Shown: piece by piece, positions 22,866-34,647 of the stretch
Position numbering within the stretch: position 1 is the first letter of the stretch
Layout of the letters: the number at the start of each line of letters is the position of its first letter
Assembly (NCBI GenBank): GCA_010015805.1
Contig: ML978130.1
Coordinates: 1,240,001 to 1,304,000 of the forward strand
Direction of reading: 5' to 3'
Length of the DNA stretch: 64,000 bases
DNA from: Rhizodiscina lignyota
Taxonomy: Eukaryota > Ascomycota > Dothideomycetes > Aulographales > Rhizodiscinaceae
Made by a program: the position numbers and the translations under genes
The notes under the pieces: generated by a model
Databases searched by the model: none
What the model was told of the DNA's origin: nothing
What the model saw: the letters and a program-made list of their open reading frames with translations, nothing else

Positions 22866-24320
22866 TCAAAGCCATTCAGGCTTCGAAGAACCTATGGGAC
22901 TGATGATCGGATCCGCCCAGTATTCTGGTGTTTCAGACATCTCGATTTGAGAGCCCAGACGGGTAAACTCCCCGAACGCCGTCTGCCCTGTTTGGAGGTT
23001 AGGCGGGACGGGTTTGTGGTCGGGCCCCATATTATCCATATCAAGAAGCGCACTGTTTTCGACGAGCCCGAGTGCTTGCTCAAACATGACGGTCTGCGAT
23101 AGGGTAACAGTCACCAGATAACTGCCACCTTCGGCAGCACGTCGCAGCAATGCGGCTTGGACCCCAATCGATCCTAGATAGCCGGTCAAGAAGTCGCAAA
23201 CCACGTTCACGCCGTGCGGTAACTGAGGTTGATCCGAAGACCCGATGTCGCACAATATCCCGCTTAGGCCGGCAGCCGTGAAATCATACCCCATCCAGTC
23301 TGCCCAAGGCCCGGTTGGTGTGTTCAGTTTCACCTTGACGTAAATGATTCCCGGTCGATACTGTGCTAGAGTTTGTGCGGAAAATCCTTGCTTGTCCGCC
23401 AAATGTGGACGTAGATTCTCGACGAACACGTCCGCGTCCTTTACGAGGTTGTAAACTGCCTTGCGATTCCCGTCAACACGTGGGTCCAGATAGGCTTCGC
23501 GCGAACCCGCTTGACACTGCCAAAACATTGTAGGTTCTTCTATCCAGTTCAAGGTGTTGAGGTTCAGGCAATCTGCACCTTGTGCAGCTAGTTGTCGCAG
23601 AACTGCCGGTCCGGCGACCACATGCACCATACCGAGAGCTCGGATGCCCGAGAGCGGCCGAGAGCCGGGGGGAAAAGGCTCGGGTTTGCTGTCGCCGATT
23701 TTCTCGATGTGAATGAGCGGCGCTGAGGCGTGGTGCTGGTACTGTTCGGTGGCTTGGAATTCCTGTCGAGTCCGGCAGATGACTAGTGGCACGCCTGCGT
23801 CTTGTGCTGCGTTCTCCAAGTCGATCGCATCCCACTTTCGCGTCGCTCGCTCAAGCTGCTTTGGCAACGTGCCACTGTCCAGCAACTGCATGACTCTTTC
23901 GGTGTTTGAGCTGTAAAGCGAGGTCAAAATGACGAAACGACCGTCCCTCGTTGGCAGGATGTGGCTGCCCAGCTCGCCAACGTTTCCGCCAAACATTTGC
24001 GACGTGCCGTTGACTAACGTGCAGTTGACGAGAACGTCTTGCCAGGGACTCTGGATGGTATAAGCCTTCCTGAGATCGATGTGGATGTCTTGGCTCTGGC
24101 CTGATCGCTTCTTCCAAATGATAGCAGATGCGATCGCATTTGCACCGCCCACGGCCGCCGAAGCACAACCGACCTTGATGTGCGTCGGACGAATGGGATC
24201 CATCCCCTCGAAAGTTATCTGCCCACCGAAATCACTGCGGGCTAGACCGGCCTCTTGTAGGAGGCCATCCACCACGGCCAGCAGATCTTCGTGGTTGTTT
24301 ACTGGTTGATAAGGGAACAT
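22866..24320 (-). CDS. CaiB/BaiF class III CoA-transferase
   Basis: A single exon of 484 residues from the ATG at 24320 (a GTG just before it was not used). The protein shows the class III CoA-transferase arrangement in two related halves. The N-terminal half has GGANAIASAIIWKKRSGQ and HIDLRKAY; the C-terminal half has PLSGIRALGMVHVVAGPAVL, LRQLAAQGADCL, GSREAYLDPR, DADVFVENLRPHLADKQG and YRPGIIYVKV. Enzymes of this family move CoA between carboxylic acids, for example carnitine, formate or bile acids; the substrate here is unknown. A link to the PKS as an acyl-CoA starter supplier is conceivable but unsupported, since two unrelated features lie between. Confidence 0.88.
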   Translation of the reverse strand: MFPYQPVNNHEDLLAVVDGLLQEAGLARSDFGGQITFEGMDPIRPTHIKVGCASAAVGGANAIASAIIWKKRSGQSQDIHIDLRKAYTIQSPWQDVLVNCTLVNGTSQMFGGNVGELGSHILPTRDGRFVILTSLYSSNTERVMQLLDSGTLPKQLERATRKWDAIDLENAAQDAGVPLVICRTRQEFQATEQYQHHASAPLIHIEKIGDSKPEPFPPGSRPLSGIRALGMVHVVAGPAVLRQLAAQGADCLNLNTLNWIEEPTMFWQCQAGSREAYLDPRVDGNRKAVYNLVKDADVFVENLRPHLADKQGFSAQTLAQYRPGIIYVKVKLNTPTGPWADWMGYDFTAAGLSGILCDIGSSDQPQLPHGVNVVCDFLTGYLGSIGVQAALLRRAAEGGSYLVTVTLSQTVMFEQALGLVENSALLDMDNMGPDHKPVPPNLQTGQTAFGEFTRLGSQIEMSETPEYWADPIISPIGSSKPEWL

Positions 24321-24805
24321 CACGTCGGCGGTCTCTCGTGTTTGAAGTTATGGAAAACTTATCAGCTTCTTGAAGGGGGAGAATGGGAGCCGATAATGTC
24401 TTTCTTCGCGGACTTTGTCTTTAACTATGACTAATATTTTTGAAGGAGTGGGAGAGGGTAGTAAGAAGGTAGAATTAACGAAACTGGGGAAACGAAGTGG
24501 TGTACTTATACACTGGCTGCTTGGTGCTGGTGTCGCGTCTAGTATCGATGCTGTATGAGCCATTCTCGTGTTCAAGAATGGAACAAGACCAGTAGTATGC
24601 TACCTCAGGTCTCATTTACGTTAAGACGTTTGCTTGGTGACGTGTGGGTGTGCCCTGAGATCCCTGCTACGAGCAAGAGCATGTTAGAAAGTCGCTTGGA
24701 TCAGGATCGAGAAGACGGCACCTACAAGCAGATCATGCAGACATTGCCTGTCGAACAGTCGCACTACATAACCGGCCGATACAGGTATTAGTCTATTAGC
24801 TATAG

Positions 24806-24942
24806 AAGCGAGTGTGGCGTTGTAGCAAGCCAAGTCAACCAGAAAACGTCGGTAGAAGTTCGAATTGCATACCGGCCGGGGCAAGTAATCAACTGTCAGC
24901 CGTAGCAAGCGATTGTGGCGTTGTAGAAATCCTAGTCAATTG
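24806..24942 (+). repeat. Imperfect direct repeat, two copies
   Basis: AGCGAGTGTGGCGTTGTAG followed by CAAGCCAAGTCAACC at 24806, and AGCGATTGTGGCGTTGTAG followed by AAATCCTAGTCAATT at about 24907. The copies are about 36 bases each, 100 apart, same orientation. Origin unknown. Confidence 0.6.
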
Positions 24943-25427
24943 GCCGGTTCAGGGTCTGGGGTTTCTTGGCAAACTTTCGGCCGAGTGCTAGCACGTCTTT
25001 CGCAAACGCTTAATCCTACTTTACTTCTGCATTGTAGTACCGAAGGGACATGCAGAATAGAACCAGATTCCGCCAACCAAAACCGCGTCGCCCGCTACTC
25101 CTTCAAACACAATGTCGAGCAGGAAATGAAAGCTGAGGTTGGAGAATGCCGGTATATACCTAGACATGTGCAAAAGGGACCGGCTACTTTGGTGCGCTGC
25201 GCTGCGCCTGTGAGATGGAAATCTTGAGACAGAAGCAATAAGAGAATCGACAGACTTGTAAAGACCGATTGAAGAGGTTGACGAAATGAGAAAGGGTCAT
25301 AAGCGTTGAATCTTCGCGAAGGATTGAGACAGTACATTGGAGGTTATTTCACCGACATCTTTGAGAATGTCAAAAGTAAAGCTTCTACCCTGGTATGTGA
25401 TGCAAAAGGTACCTTACTTCCGGGAGT

Positions 25428-25488
25428 GGAAGTCGAAATGGAAGTCAAGTTGAAGTGGAAGTCGAAGTCGAAGCCGAAGTGGAGTGAA
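25428..25488 (+). repeat. GAAGTC-type microsatellite
   Basis: A purine-rich run built of imperfect GAAGTC/GAAGTG hexamers. Nothing suggests it is translated. Confidence 0.65.
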
Positions 25489-25880
25489 AAGTGGCTGGTT
25501 GTGGCGGTGGCCGCTCGCTAGGGCGAGTCGAGCCCGCTCGGGGCGCTGGCCGCGATGATATCAAAGCAATGCATTCAGCCGGTCCATACCCCACAAACGC
25601 TATCCTTCTTCCACCGCCGCTACTTTCCAGAGACGCGGCGATGCCCTGACAAGAGTGGAAACGACTCATGAACACATCTGTTCCCCTCATTGTGGGCAAT
25701 TCAGCCGCGAGATGGAGGAGCTCTCTCCGTCAAGACGGAAAACCAGCACCAGCCTCGACAGAGCGGAGAAGGCGACCTCTAAGAGATGGCACTGCACTAT
25801 ATACAGCCCGACAACATGACGAAAGGCTTGCGGGGTCGTCGAGCTGTCCCACCTCCTTCTGTTGAGCAATTTGGACGACA

Positions 25881-28061
25881 ATGGCACACCAACGTCGAAT
25901 GGGCGTCGTCCTGCTTGCGCTTTCGCTGCCGTGGACCACTCTTGCAGCGCTGAACTCCACTATCAGCATCTTAGTTGCGGATGATTTGATCAGTTCGTAC
26001 CTCCTACTCTTGAATTAGTGCGTTGATTAACACCTGCAGACAATGACAAGACCAATGCTGCCATTCTGCTAAGCTCGCCAACCACGTACTCAGCAGCTCT
26101 CGACGCTTGCAGCTCCATAAGCGAGGCTTTGTGGTCGCCGACACAGCAAGACTTCACCGCAGGACTGAACAGCTCCTTGGCGTACGAGGTGTTCGCCGGT
26201 CGTGCATCAAGCAGCCAGCTTTTTTGGGTAGACTCGGGATCGCAAGCCGGAGCACCTCGTCGTCGACAAAAGGCTTGTGCGGCAATCGATGCCTCTGGAA
26301 CTAGTTGCGAGGTCGATTGCAGCGAGCTGCTCGCGGCTCTTTGCACTCAGAGCGCACCAGCCTCAAATGAATCATTTGCCGACACTTCCTCTCGCTTTCA
26401 GATTGCCCAGAATGTTGGCAACCAGACTCTAGTAGGCTATCGGGACTTCTTGACGTTTCGGTTTATGGGCGTACGCTTTGCAGAGGAACCAGAGCGGTTC
26501 ACCTACTCCACAGTTTATAGCGGCACCGGAATAAATAACGCGCTTACTCCTGCACCAGAGTGCCTACAGCCTCCTAACAACGGAAGCACAGATTGCTTGT
26601 TTCTGAATGTGTGGACGACAAGCCTCCCGCTCGCCGGAAGCCAGCCGAAGCTGAAGCCGGTGATGGTGTACATCTACGGCGGAGGCCTTCAGACGGGCTC
26701 TGCGAACTCCGCCACTACCGATGGCGGCCATCTTGCGGCTCGTGGGGACGTCGTTGTCGTCGACATAGCGTATCGTCTCGGGACGCTAGGCTTCCTTACC
26801 CTCAATGATAGCGTTCACACCGGCAACTACTGGATGTCCGACTTGATTTCCGCCTTGATATGGATACAGAAAAACATTGCTGACCTCGGCGGAGATCCGA
26901 ACCATTTAATGATCTTTGGCGAGTCGGCTGGTGCGCAATCCGTGCAGGCGCTTCTGGCCTCGCCGGAAGCTAAAGGCCTCTTTCAAGGAGCTTTGTTGCA
27001 GAGCAGCTACATCGAACCGTACATTCCCATCTGGTACGCGAACCAGCAGCTGTCGGACCCGATCCTGCAAGAAACTGGGTGCGCTTCGGCTGCAGATCAG
27101 CTCGCGTGCTTGGTTGCGTACAACGCTACAGCTCTGATCGATTTGCCTACCAAGCATTCGTAAGTCGGGCAGAACCTAGAATGTCGTAGCAAGAAGAGCA
27201 CCGCTGATTTCGAGAAACAGTCTGCCTGTCATAGACGGAAAATATCTGAAGACTCAATATATCGATCTCAACGCCACGTCCACGACTACCAATTCCGTCC
27301 CAGTCATTATGGGGTACCTGCGCGACGAAGGCGCGGTCCTCTACCCGCTAGTCGACACTACAGATCTCGCCACTGGAATCACTCAGATGACAGAAACCGA
27401 TTTTCTGAACGAGAACATAACTATAGCCAACGCTACCGAAGTCATAGCATCTGGTGCCTTCCCGTTGGGTGACGGAACTAACATGACCGTGCGCGTCTTC
27501 AACACCACCACGAGGATCTATACCGACAGCAACATGCACTGCGAGGGCGAGTACACGGCGTACGCCGGCGTCAAGGGCGGCATCCTACCAAATATATGGT
27601 ACTACGAATTCAACCGCTCGTACCAGGATCCGGGATACAACATCAACGACCTCTGCCAGGCACCCGTGACCGAATCGCACCCGTATGGCGACCCGTCGAT
27701 GGAGTACTTCAAGTGTCACGCGGGAGAGCTCCCATTCACGCACGGCACCTTTTATTCGCGCCTCGGTTTCCCGATTCGCGACGAGAACGATATTCCATTC
27801 TCGCAGCTTGTCGTGGATTACTGGACGGCTTTTGGCAGGACTTTCGATCCGAATCCGGACCCTGAGTACCTCAAGGCCCGAGGCTACTGGAACACGCTGA
27901 ATCAGGTTACAGTCTCTGGGCCGTGGAAGCCGGTTGATGATTGCGACCCGCAGATGATAGAACTGCAGTGGAATTCGGTCATGGTGCCGTTCCCGGATAG
28001 GGAGCAGTGTGACGTCCTACACCAGCCTATCGACTATCTTTATCAATGGCCGTCAACTTGA
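25881..28061 (+). CDS. Secreted type B carboxylesterase/lipase
   Basis: Three exons (25881-25992, 26040-27159, 27221-28061) with introns of 47 and 61 bases give 690 residues. The first exon supplies a signal peptide (MGVVLLALSLPWTTLAAL), so export is expected. From about residue 180 the carboxylesterase fold is clear: TDCLFLNVWTTSLP, VMVYIYGGGLQTGS (oxyanion hole), AYRLGTLGFL, WIQKNIADLGGDPNHLMIFG, then GESAGAQSV with the nucleophile Ser near 333, and KCHAGELPFTHGTF containing the likely catalytic His. Several NxT/NxS sites fit a secreted protein. The first 150 residues are an extension not needed for the fold. The first donor is GTTCGT, unusual but also used in the monooxygenase gene at 50711. 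Confidence 0.88.
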
Positions 28062-28615
28062 GAGCAGCTCCTGCCACGATACAAAAGTATATATGATCTA
28101 GCCTGTAGATAGAGAAATGCTATACTATTAAAAATAGTGTCATTTTAGCACGTTCTTTATATAAGACCCTAAGGAACAATTGTTTTAGAATGATCATTGC
28201 TCACGAGAACTTCGTACGGCTGATAACTCTCTGTGCATAGCCATACTCTACAGAGTATATGTAAGTACGATCGAATTCGCAGTTCCAACGCAGTCCTATT
28301 TCAGACATTTTTCAGCTCTTAGTATTGTCACATAGAGGATGCTTGCCAGATCTATTGAGACGAAGGAAATAACTATGTAGACCGCAAATACACGATATTT
28401 TCCTACCGATTCCTTATTAGAGTATACCTTAGGTCCGAGACTAAGGCGTCCCCTCTCCACGGACCAATCAGATTGAGAAGAGTGTCTGGGCTACGTAGTA
28501 CAGGTCGAGCAGTAGTTGTTCTGCCATCCCACAGCTCGCAACATCTCATCTAACCTCTGGACTCCCACCAACTTTTATCTTCCAAGCAACTCTTTGGGAA
28601 ACCCCGCAGCGAGCC
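28062..28615. other. AT-rich intergenic region
   Basis: The stretch 28080-28440 is noticeably AT-rich with many TA steps. No frame or repeat was recognised. It separates the esterase from the first HET gene. Confidence 0.4.
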
Positions 28616-30658
28616 ATGGGCAGCTTCCGCGATGCATTACAACTCGGGAAAAAGCGGCCTGGGCCACCTCGCGAAGGTGTATATTCTTCAATGCTTCAGC
28701 TTCGCCTGGAGCCGGATGAAGAACCCATCTTCATACCGTACGACTATCCGATTTGCGTTTGTCAACACCTTGGGACACGTGATATTCCAGGAGACCGGAG
28801 CAAATCAACGCTCTCGGGCTATGATACGATTCTAGAGTTCCCAGAACCAGACTGTGCTTTCTGCGCCCTTGTGTTGTGAGCCTGCAAACTTTTAAGGTTT
28901 GACAGTGACGATGAGATCCGTATCAGAGTGGGCGGCTCAGAGGACCCGTGGCTTCAAGTCGGACCCTTCGACAACCGGAAAGCTTCATTGAGAATTTTTC
29001 CCTTCTCTGGCGCTACCTTCCCCAATATGGGGCATACCGCCAGCATTGCTCCTTCCGCAGGGTCAGAGAATGGGATGACATTCATAAAGGAGGTCGTAAG
29101 TGAATGTTTGAAGCATCACGAGGAATGCCGAAAACAAAGCGACACAGTCCCAACTAGACTGTTGTATATTGGATCAAACCTCTTGCCAATGAAGATTATT
29201 CTACCGAACAGGTCTGACAAGATGCTCTATGCTGCCTTAAGTCATTGTTGGGGAGGCCTGAAATCACTCCGACTGACGGTGGATAACGAAGAATCACTCA
29301 GAACGCATATCGAATGGGAATCACTACCACGAACTTATCAGGATGCTGTGATCGTGTGCAGAGAACTTGGCCTTGAGTACCTGTGGATAGATTCGCTCTG
29401 CATTATCCAAGAGGGAGACAATAAGTTGGACTGGGCTGCCGAATCTTCGCGAATGACCGACATATACGCAAACGCATACGTCGTAATCGGCGCTTCCTCA
29501 GCTTCGAATCCGGAAGAATCCATCCTAGCATCCCGAACTAATTGGAGATGTAAGACACATGTCATAGCGTGGGGTGGCGGTGAACTGGCAGAGCGTCTGT
29601 TGTGTGCCCGGATAGAACCAGCCTTGGGCCACCATGACAATGTGGACGATAGCCAACGCGACCCATTGGACCTGCGGGCATGGGCATTTCAGGAATTCCA
29701 GCTGGCGAGGAGATGTATCAACTTCACCTCCGACGAGATCCAGTGGTTCTGCAGGGGAGGACAAAAATGCGAGTGCTCGAGCAAGTGGGAACCCTCCTTC
29801 ACACGATTTGAGATATTCGGCGATGCGAAAACTGAAGATTGGACCGATATTGTATGGAACTATTCGTTTCGCATGCTGAGTTTACCTCAGGACAAGCTAG
29901 CAGCATTGTCCGGGCTAGCGGCAAGATTTCAGCAGAACCACAAAGATGTAGAATATGTCGCGGGATTGTGGAGAAATGTCGATCTCCCGTTCCAATTAGG
30001 TTGGAGAGTTCAGGAGGCGCCAGGCAGTGTATATACGGAGTCCCGAGCTCCGTCATTCTCATGGGCTTCTGTCGATGGAAGGGTAGGTTGGCCTCCCCAT
30101 ATGCATAATCTCTCCTTGGAGCATTGTGAGCGGCAATATTGCATAAACATTCTGGCCGTATCTTGCACGACTAAGACCAGCAATCCTTTTGGAGAAGTCT
30201 AATCCGCACATATTTGCCTGCAGGCCCAGATAATGACGACAATCTTGACTTTCTCAGAAGGGAGGTATGTCTTGGATTTCAAGCAGTTCAACACTGGTAC
30301 TACAGATATACCGGGTGTTATCGTGGAATTCTATGCTGACACCTCCATCGCACTCGGAAAAGGAGTTCTACCAAGCGGGGAGATGACACCAACCGCCCAG
30401 CGTGCAATCACTCGGACCGTTCCAGAGGAATTTGCAGTGCCTGTATCATGTCTCAGGCTGCACACGTATAAAGCCTACAAGTACGAGGTTTGCATAGTTC
30501 TTGGTCGCTCTGCCCATCATGCCGGTGCCTATGAGCGTCTTGGATACGTGGAAATGTTTCAAACGGCTATTATTGACCGTCGTCGCTCCGCAAAGCTGCC
30601 TTGGGAAGGAGTATGGAATACAGTGTCAGTGCCTTACAGAGAGATTACTCTCGTATGA
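28616..30658 (+). CDS. HET-domain protein 1, frame with two internal stops
   Basis: One reading frame runs the whole length but holds a TGA at 28877 and a TAA at 30200. Removing GT-AG stretches 28876-28926 (51 bases, GTGAGC donor) and 30158-30223 (66 bases, GTATCT donor, CTAAT branch point) would delete both in frame and give 641 residues. The HET signatures are intact: YAALSHCWGG, LPRTYQDAVIVCRELGLEYL, WIDSLCIIQEGD, RAWAFQEFQLARRCI. Compared with the relative at 40881, the stops sit at ordinary coding positions (ALVL-stop-ACKLL against AMLLKAVKAF; FGEV-stop-SAHI against FGNVCNGYV). So either these are nonsense mutations in a dying gene, or stop-bearing segments that are spliced out. HET proteins trigger cell death on fusion of unlike hyphae. 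Confidence 0.7.
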
Positions 30659-30905
30659 TATTAGTATTAGTGTAGCTAACGAAGGCAATCGCATGATACC
30701 TTAGCTGATGATGTGATTATGTGAATGAACGACTCCGGGAAGAATGAAGGCGTACCATGATGGTAGCTCTGCGTAACTGTACTATGAACTCGTCATCGAG
30801 TACATAATCACTGTAAGCAGGGCGTATTAAACAGAGGCAACAGGCTGCCCAGACACAGTGACCGTGATTTCGCTCTCCCTCCCCCGATTATTGCGAATCA
30901 GCTCC

Positions 30906-33079
30906 TCAGCCAATCCTCATAGTTTCCAGCTCCGCCTCATGCTCCGGCCAAAATTCCCCGTCCATAGCACCCTCAATCCACGCCCAAGCCTTCAGCTTAT
31001 AAGTATCATCCTCTTTCCTCGCAATATATGGACATCTCGCGCCCTCGAGAAGCAAGATATGATCCCCAGACCGCACTTGGTCCGACGCCAAACACGCCCT
31101 TCCAGTCGATGTTGAACATAACGAGAAATGCTCGAGCATCTGCGCCATCTCCTCAGGGACCTCCATCCATGAGGTCGGTTTCTGACCAATTAACCAGCGC
31201 GCAATTCTTGTGTCGCGCTCATCTTCGAAACTGAGGCCGTTGGATTCATTGCCGATTCTCCCCTCTGGTGCAGCCATCTCTTCCTGAACTTGCTTCACCA
31301 TATCATCGGTCGCTCCGTCCAGCTTCGTTATTGCGTTGTACCACATTTCGCAGAGCATTGTGCCGGAGTCCTTATAGTCATCACTAATCTCATCACCCCT
31401 GGGCAATCTCCGAAGTTCGGGGTCCCACATCTCCGCAAAGACGAGCTTGTAGAGATATAAGGCGATCGGGAATCCCGACGGCAGCCATTTACGAAGAGCG
31501 TTGAATCGGAGAAACGCAAGTGTTGTTTCAGAAACTTCAGCTCTTACTGCGTCTTCCGAGCCTGCTCTCTTTGGTCTCCTCTTCAGGATTATGTGGCCTA
31601 TGACAGCGCCTCGGAGAACTAGTTGCCCATTGACGTTGGAGATCTTCGGGTTACTCGGGTTGTTAACCTCATTGCGTTCGGCAATGAACGGACGGCCTAC
31701 CGTAAACTTAACCTGACACGGAATGACATATGACCCATCGTCTGACCATCGGAGCGGTAACGCTTTTTGAAAGACCCGCCGAACAGTGTAATAGTCGTAT
31801 GAACTGTCCCAATCAATCGTCCATGAAGGGAGATCGTTACCATGCGGCGTCGGCGCAAAAGCGAAGAAATCAAGGTATTGGCAAAACTCTAGAACAGCAA
31901 CAGTGGCATCTTGATACACCTGTGACACTGTTTTGCCGTAGTCTGGATCGACGAGTTTGAGTCCACAGCGTTGCGCCAGACCGTGAAGCGCGTAAACTTT
32001 GTCTTTCGCATCGGTGGTCGAGCTACCCCAAGCGCCGTTCACTAATATTTCAACCACTTTATGCGGCGGCCGGCCTACTGGTCCATTGAAGGTCAGGCTC
32101 AGAGACTCCCGACGGAATCGCCACGGACTCCATGACCCTTCATTATCTTCGTTGATGAAGATGTTTGATGAGGGATCGCGTCTGGGCCCGCGCTCTTTAA
32201 CATAGTCTAGAATGTGCCACAGGACTTCTGACGATCCGACAAGCATCACGCATTTCTGAGCTAGTACCATTTCCTGGGCGGTCCAGAGGCGTTTCCAGAT
32301 ATCGCTCTCCCAGATGCGAGAGTCGTCTGGCGGAGAGGTGTTCCCTATCGGGGCCGGTATCATGTCTGAAATCCCGTTAGCGCACCAGCGTCATGCGACA
32401 TCATGAATACGGCCTTACCATTGGCAACCAGAGCGGTGTAATTCATGACAGAGTCACGCGCTTGGCCTAGTGCACTCCGTGGATCGAATGCAGTTCGATT
32501 GCCCTCCAGTCTCGGGGGCTTCCGCTGCTCCGATGTGCTCAACCACACCAGCACTTCATTCGCCTTGCTGTAGACGTCCGCCATAAGTTTAACCTGCTCA
32601 TTCCGTTCCAAAATGTCATTTTGGTTGATGCATATCGCATCTATCCAGAGAATGTGTTCCTCTTTCGACGTCCGCTGTCGCTTGCGAATCTGCTGTAGCG
32701 CGTCGTAGCAATTCCTGGTCACTCGTATTTGCTTCCCGCTGCAATAAACAGAATGAGGTGGATCTTTAGCGCCCCAGACGTAGGAGAGGGCTTTGTAGCA
32801 CAGCGCTTCATACGTGTATTCGTTCTTGATTGGTCTTTTGATCGCGTACTGAACGGGTGGCCGCACTCGATCATCCAGGGTCAGATCGAGCTCGAAGTGA
32901 GGGCTGTCGTCCTTGAATCCCATCGAGTGTGTATATTTCTTTGGATTGTCGTCGAGGCTCAGCTCAGAAATATTGATTTCAATTCTATCGCGTTTGTGAA
33001 ACCATCTAGGCGTCAGTAACCGAAAGACGCGAATAGTGCGATCTCTGCTGAGCGGCGTGTATTTGTATGTTGTCTCCAT
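30906..33079 (-). CDS. HET-domain protein 2
   Basis: Two exons (33079-32419 and 32365-30906, 53-base intron) give 706 residues; the ATG at 33079 is used. The HET block is near residues 90-200: YKALSYVWGAKDPPHS, ILWIDAICINQNDILERNEQ and ADVYSKANEVLVWL. The rest is typical of long HET proteins: IWKRLWTAQEMVLAQKCVML, DAKDKVYALHGLAQRC, then a variable C-terminal half. Such proteins act in heterokaryon incompatibility or related self/non-self responses in the cytosol. It converges with HET gene 1, with 250 bases between. It belongs to the YxALSYxWG subgroup, different from genes 1 and 3, so it is not a recent duplicate of them. Confidence 0.9.
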
Positions 33080-33741
33080 TCCGCTCAAAAGATCTGCGCA
33101 TACGGAGTATTTTGACCGGAAACAAATCGGAATGTAGAAAAGGAAGAAGGCAATGTTTGAAGTTATATCTCGAGACTCAAGACTCGAGTCATGCAGGGTG
33201 CGGCTCAGAGAGGAAGGTACTTGCGGATGAGGCTGAGTCCGTATACTTTATATGCATGTGTAAAGAGCTAATCCTCTGACCTATGCGCCTGGGTAAGTTG
33301 AGAAACAATGGCCTGAAATTTGGCGCGCCTAATTCCTGCACCACAATGCGCCTTCTTTTTTGGCACATTCGCTCAGCACATTTGGCTACGCTCACTAGAT
33401 GGCACGGCAATACTTCGAGGTTTGTTTGAGGGACACGTTCTAGTCCGCTCTATGAAATAAAAGAGCTCTAGTACTTGAGTAATTCAGGGAGCTGGGATAT
33501 CTATACGTCAGCAAACCGACTTTCGAATAGTATATACATGAACGAAATCCTCTACCGGACGCTACATTTCCCACGCTATGGCGTTATTTGCAGCCACATT
33601 TTGAGTGCTCTCGAGGCCATCTCGCTCCTTGTGCTCTTTACCAAGTCTTCATGCTTCTTGCTCTTTTGCAGTATAGCCGCACCAATGCCGTGAAAGGCTG
33701 GCTCAAATAGACCGCGTCCGGTGTCCTCCCTCTGTTCTATC
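33080..33741. other. Intergenic region between HET gene 2 and ferredoxin
   Basis: Upstream of HET gene 2 and downstream of the ferredoxin gene. Nothing recognised. Confidence 0.45.
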
Positions 33742-34451
33742 CTATTTCTTTTCAAAGTCACTCGCTTGCATATTCCTTGTCATACTAGGTAATTTGACAA
33801 CCAAACCATCTAGCTCCTTACTCATCTTCACCTGGCAGCCCAACCGACTCGTCTCTGTCAGCCCAAATGCCAAATCCAGCATGTCGTTCTCATCGTCATC
33901 AGGCTCTTCCATCTTATCATAGTAATCTTGGTCTGTTACAATGACATGGCATGTTGAACAGGCACAGGATCCACCGCATGCACCTTCCATCTCAACGTCG
34001 TTGGCTTGCGCAATGTCGAGGAGATTGTCTCCGTCGGCAACGGTGAATTCGTGGGAGTCGCCTTCTTTGTCGATGAAGGTAACTTTACGTCTAAGGTCGA
34101 TATGTTAGCTTTCAGCTATCTGGACATGTGTAATTTATGGCTGGGGACGTACTCTTCTCCTGGTTTTGGTGGAGTCAAGTGCGCATGATGTTGAATCGGA
34201 GAGCTCGAGAATCGCCGCCGTGAGCGCGCAAAAGCAGTGATTCGCGGAACATCGCTTGGTCGACATTGGTTAAGGTGTATACAGCTGTTCCCAGATGCTG
34301 ATAGCCACGATATCCTAGGTAGAGGTTGAGATTGCATGGAGTATGCTCTACGACATGACGTCTGCGGAGCCGCGGATATGGGTATTCGAGAGGCGCAACA
34401 TCGCTGAGAGAATGTAGAAAATGTCTGATAAAATCTCCATGGGCCAGACAT
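33742..34451 (-). CDS. YAH1: Mitochondrial [2Fe-2S] ferredoxin (adrenodoxin type)
   Basis: Exons 34451-34153 and 34090-33742 with a 62-base intron give 215 residues. The first 95 residues are rich in R and S with few acids (ending RSRRRFSSSPIQHHAHL), a mitochondrial presequence. The ferredoxin domain follows: RKVTFIDKEGDSHEFTVADG, LLDIAQANDVEMEGACGGSC, ACSTCHVIV and LGCQVKM, with the CX5CX2C-C cluster ligands. The extra Cys in ACGGSCACSTC is typical of Yah1-type proteins. It passes electrons to iron-sulfur cluster assembly and haem A/ubiquinone synthesis in the matrix. The gene is divergent from the Ugo1-like gene. Confidence 0.93.
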
Positions 34452-34647
34452 CTCCAATATCGTACAAGAGAGCCCAAAAATGAATGAATTGAGGTTGTAC
34501 GGCAGCCAGAGACTGATATGGGTATGGAGTTCGGCGATAGAAAAGTTCCCTTGCGCATGGACGATCTTCACGAGCTAACCCGCGTCAATCCCGCATCACC
34601 ACCAACTCCTCTTCCCTGAAACACCCTCTCTATCCATTACCGCTATA
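34452..34647. promoter_or_regulatory. Bidirectional promoter, ferredoxin and Ugo1-like genes
   Basis: Only 196 bases separate the two start codons of divergent genes whose products both act at mitochondria. Both promoters must lie here or overlap the genes. No specific binding motif was identified. Confidence 0.6.

Larger units (their letters stand above)
24321..25880. other. Long divergent intergenic region
   Basis: About 1.56 kb between divergent genes. It holds two copies of a 36-base direct repeat (24806-24942) and a GAAGTC-type microsatellite (25428-25488), described separately. Frames here are short and without recognisable content. Confidence 0.45.
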
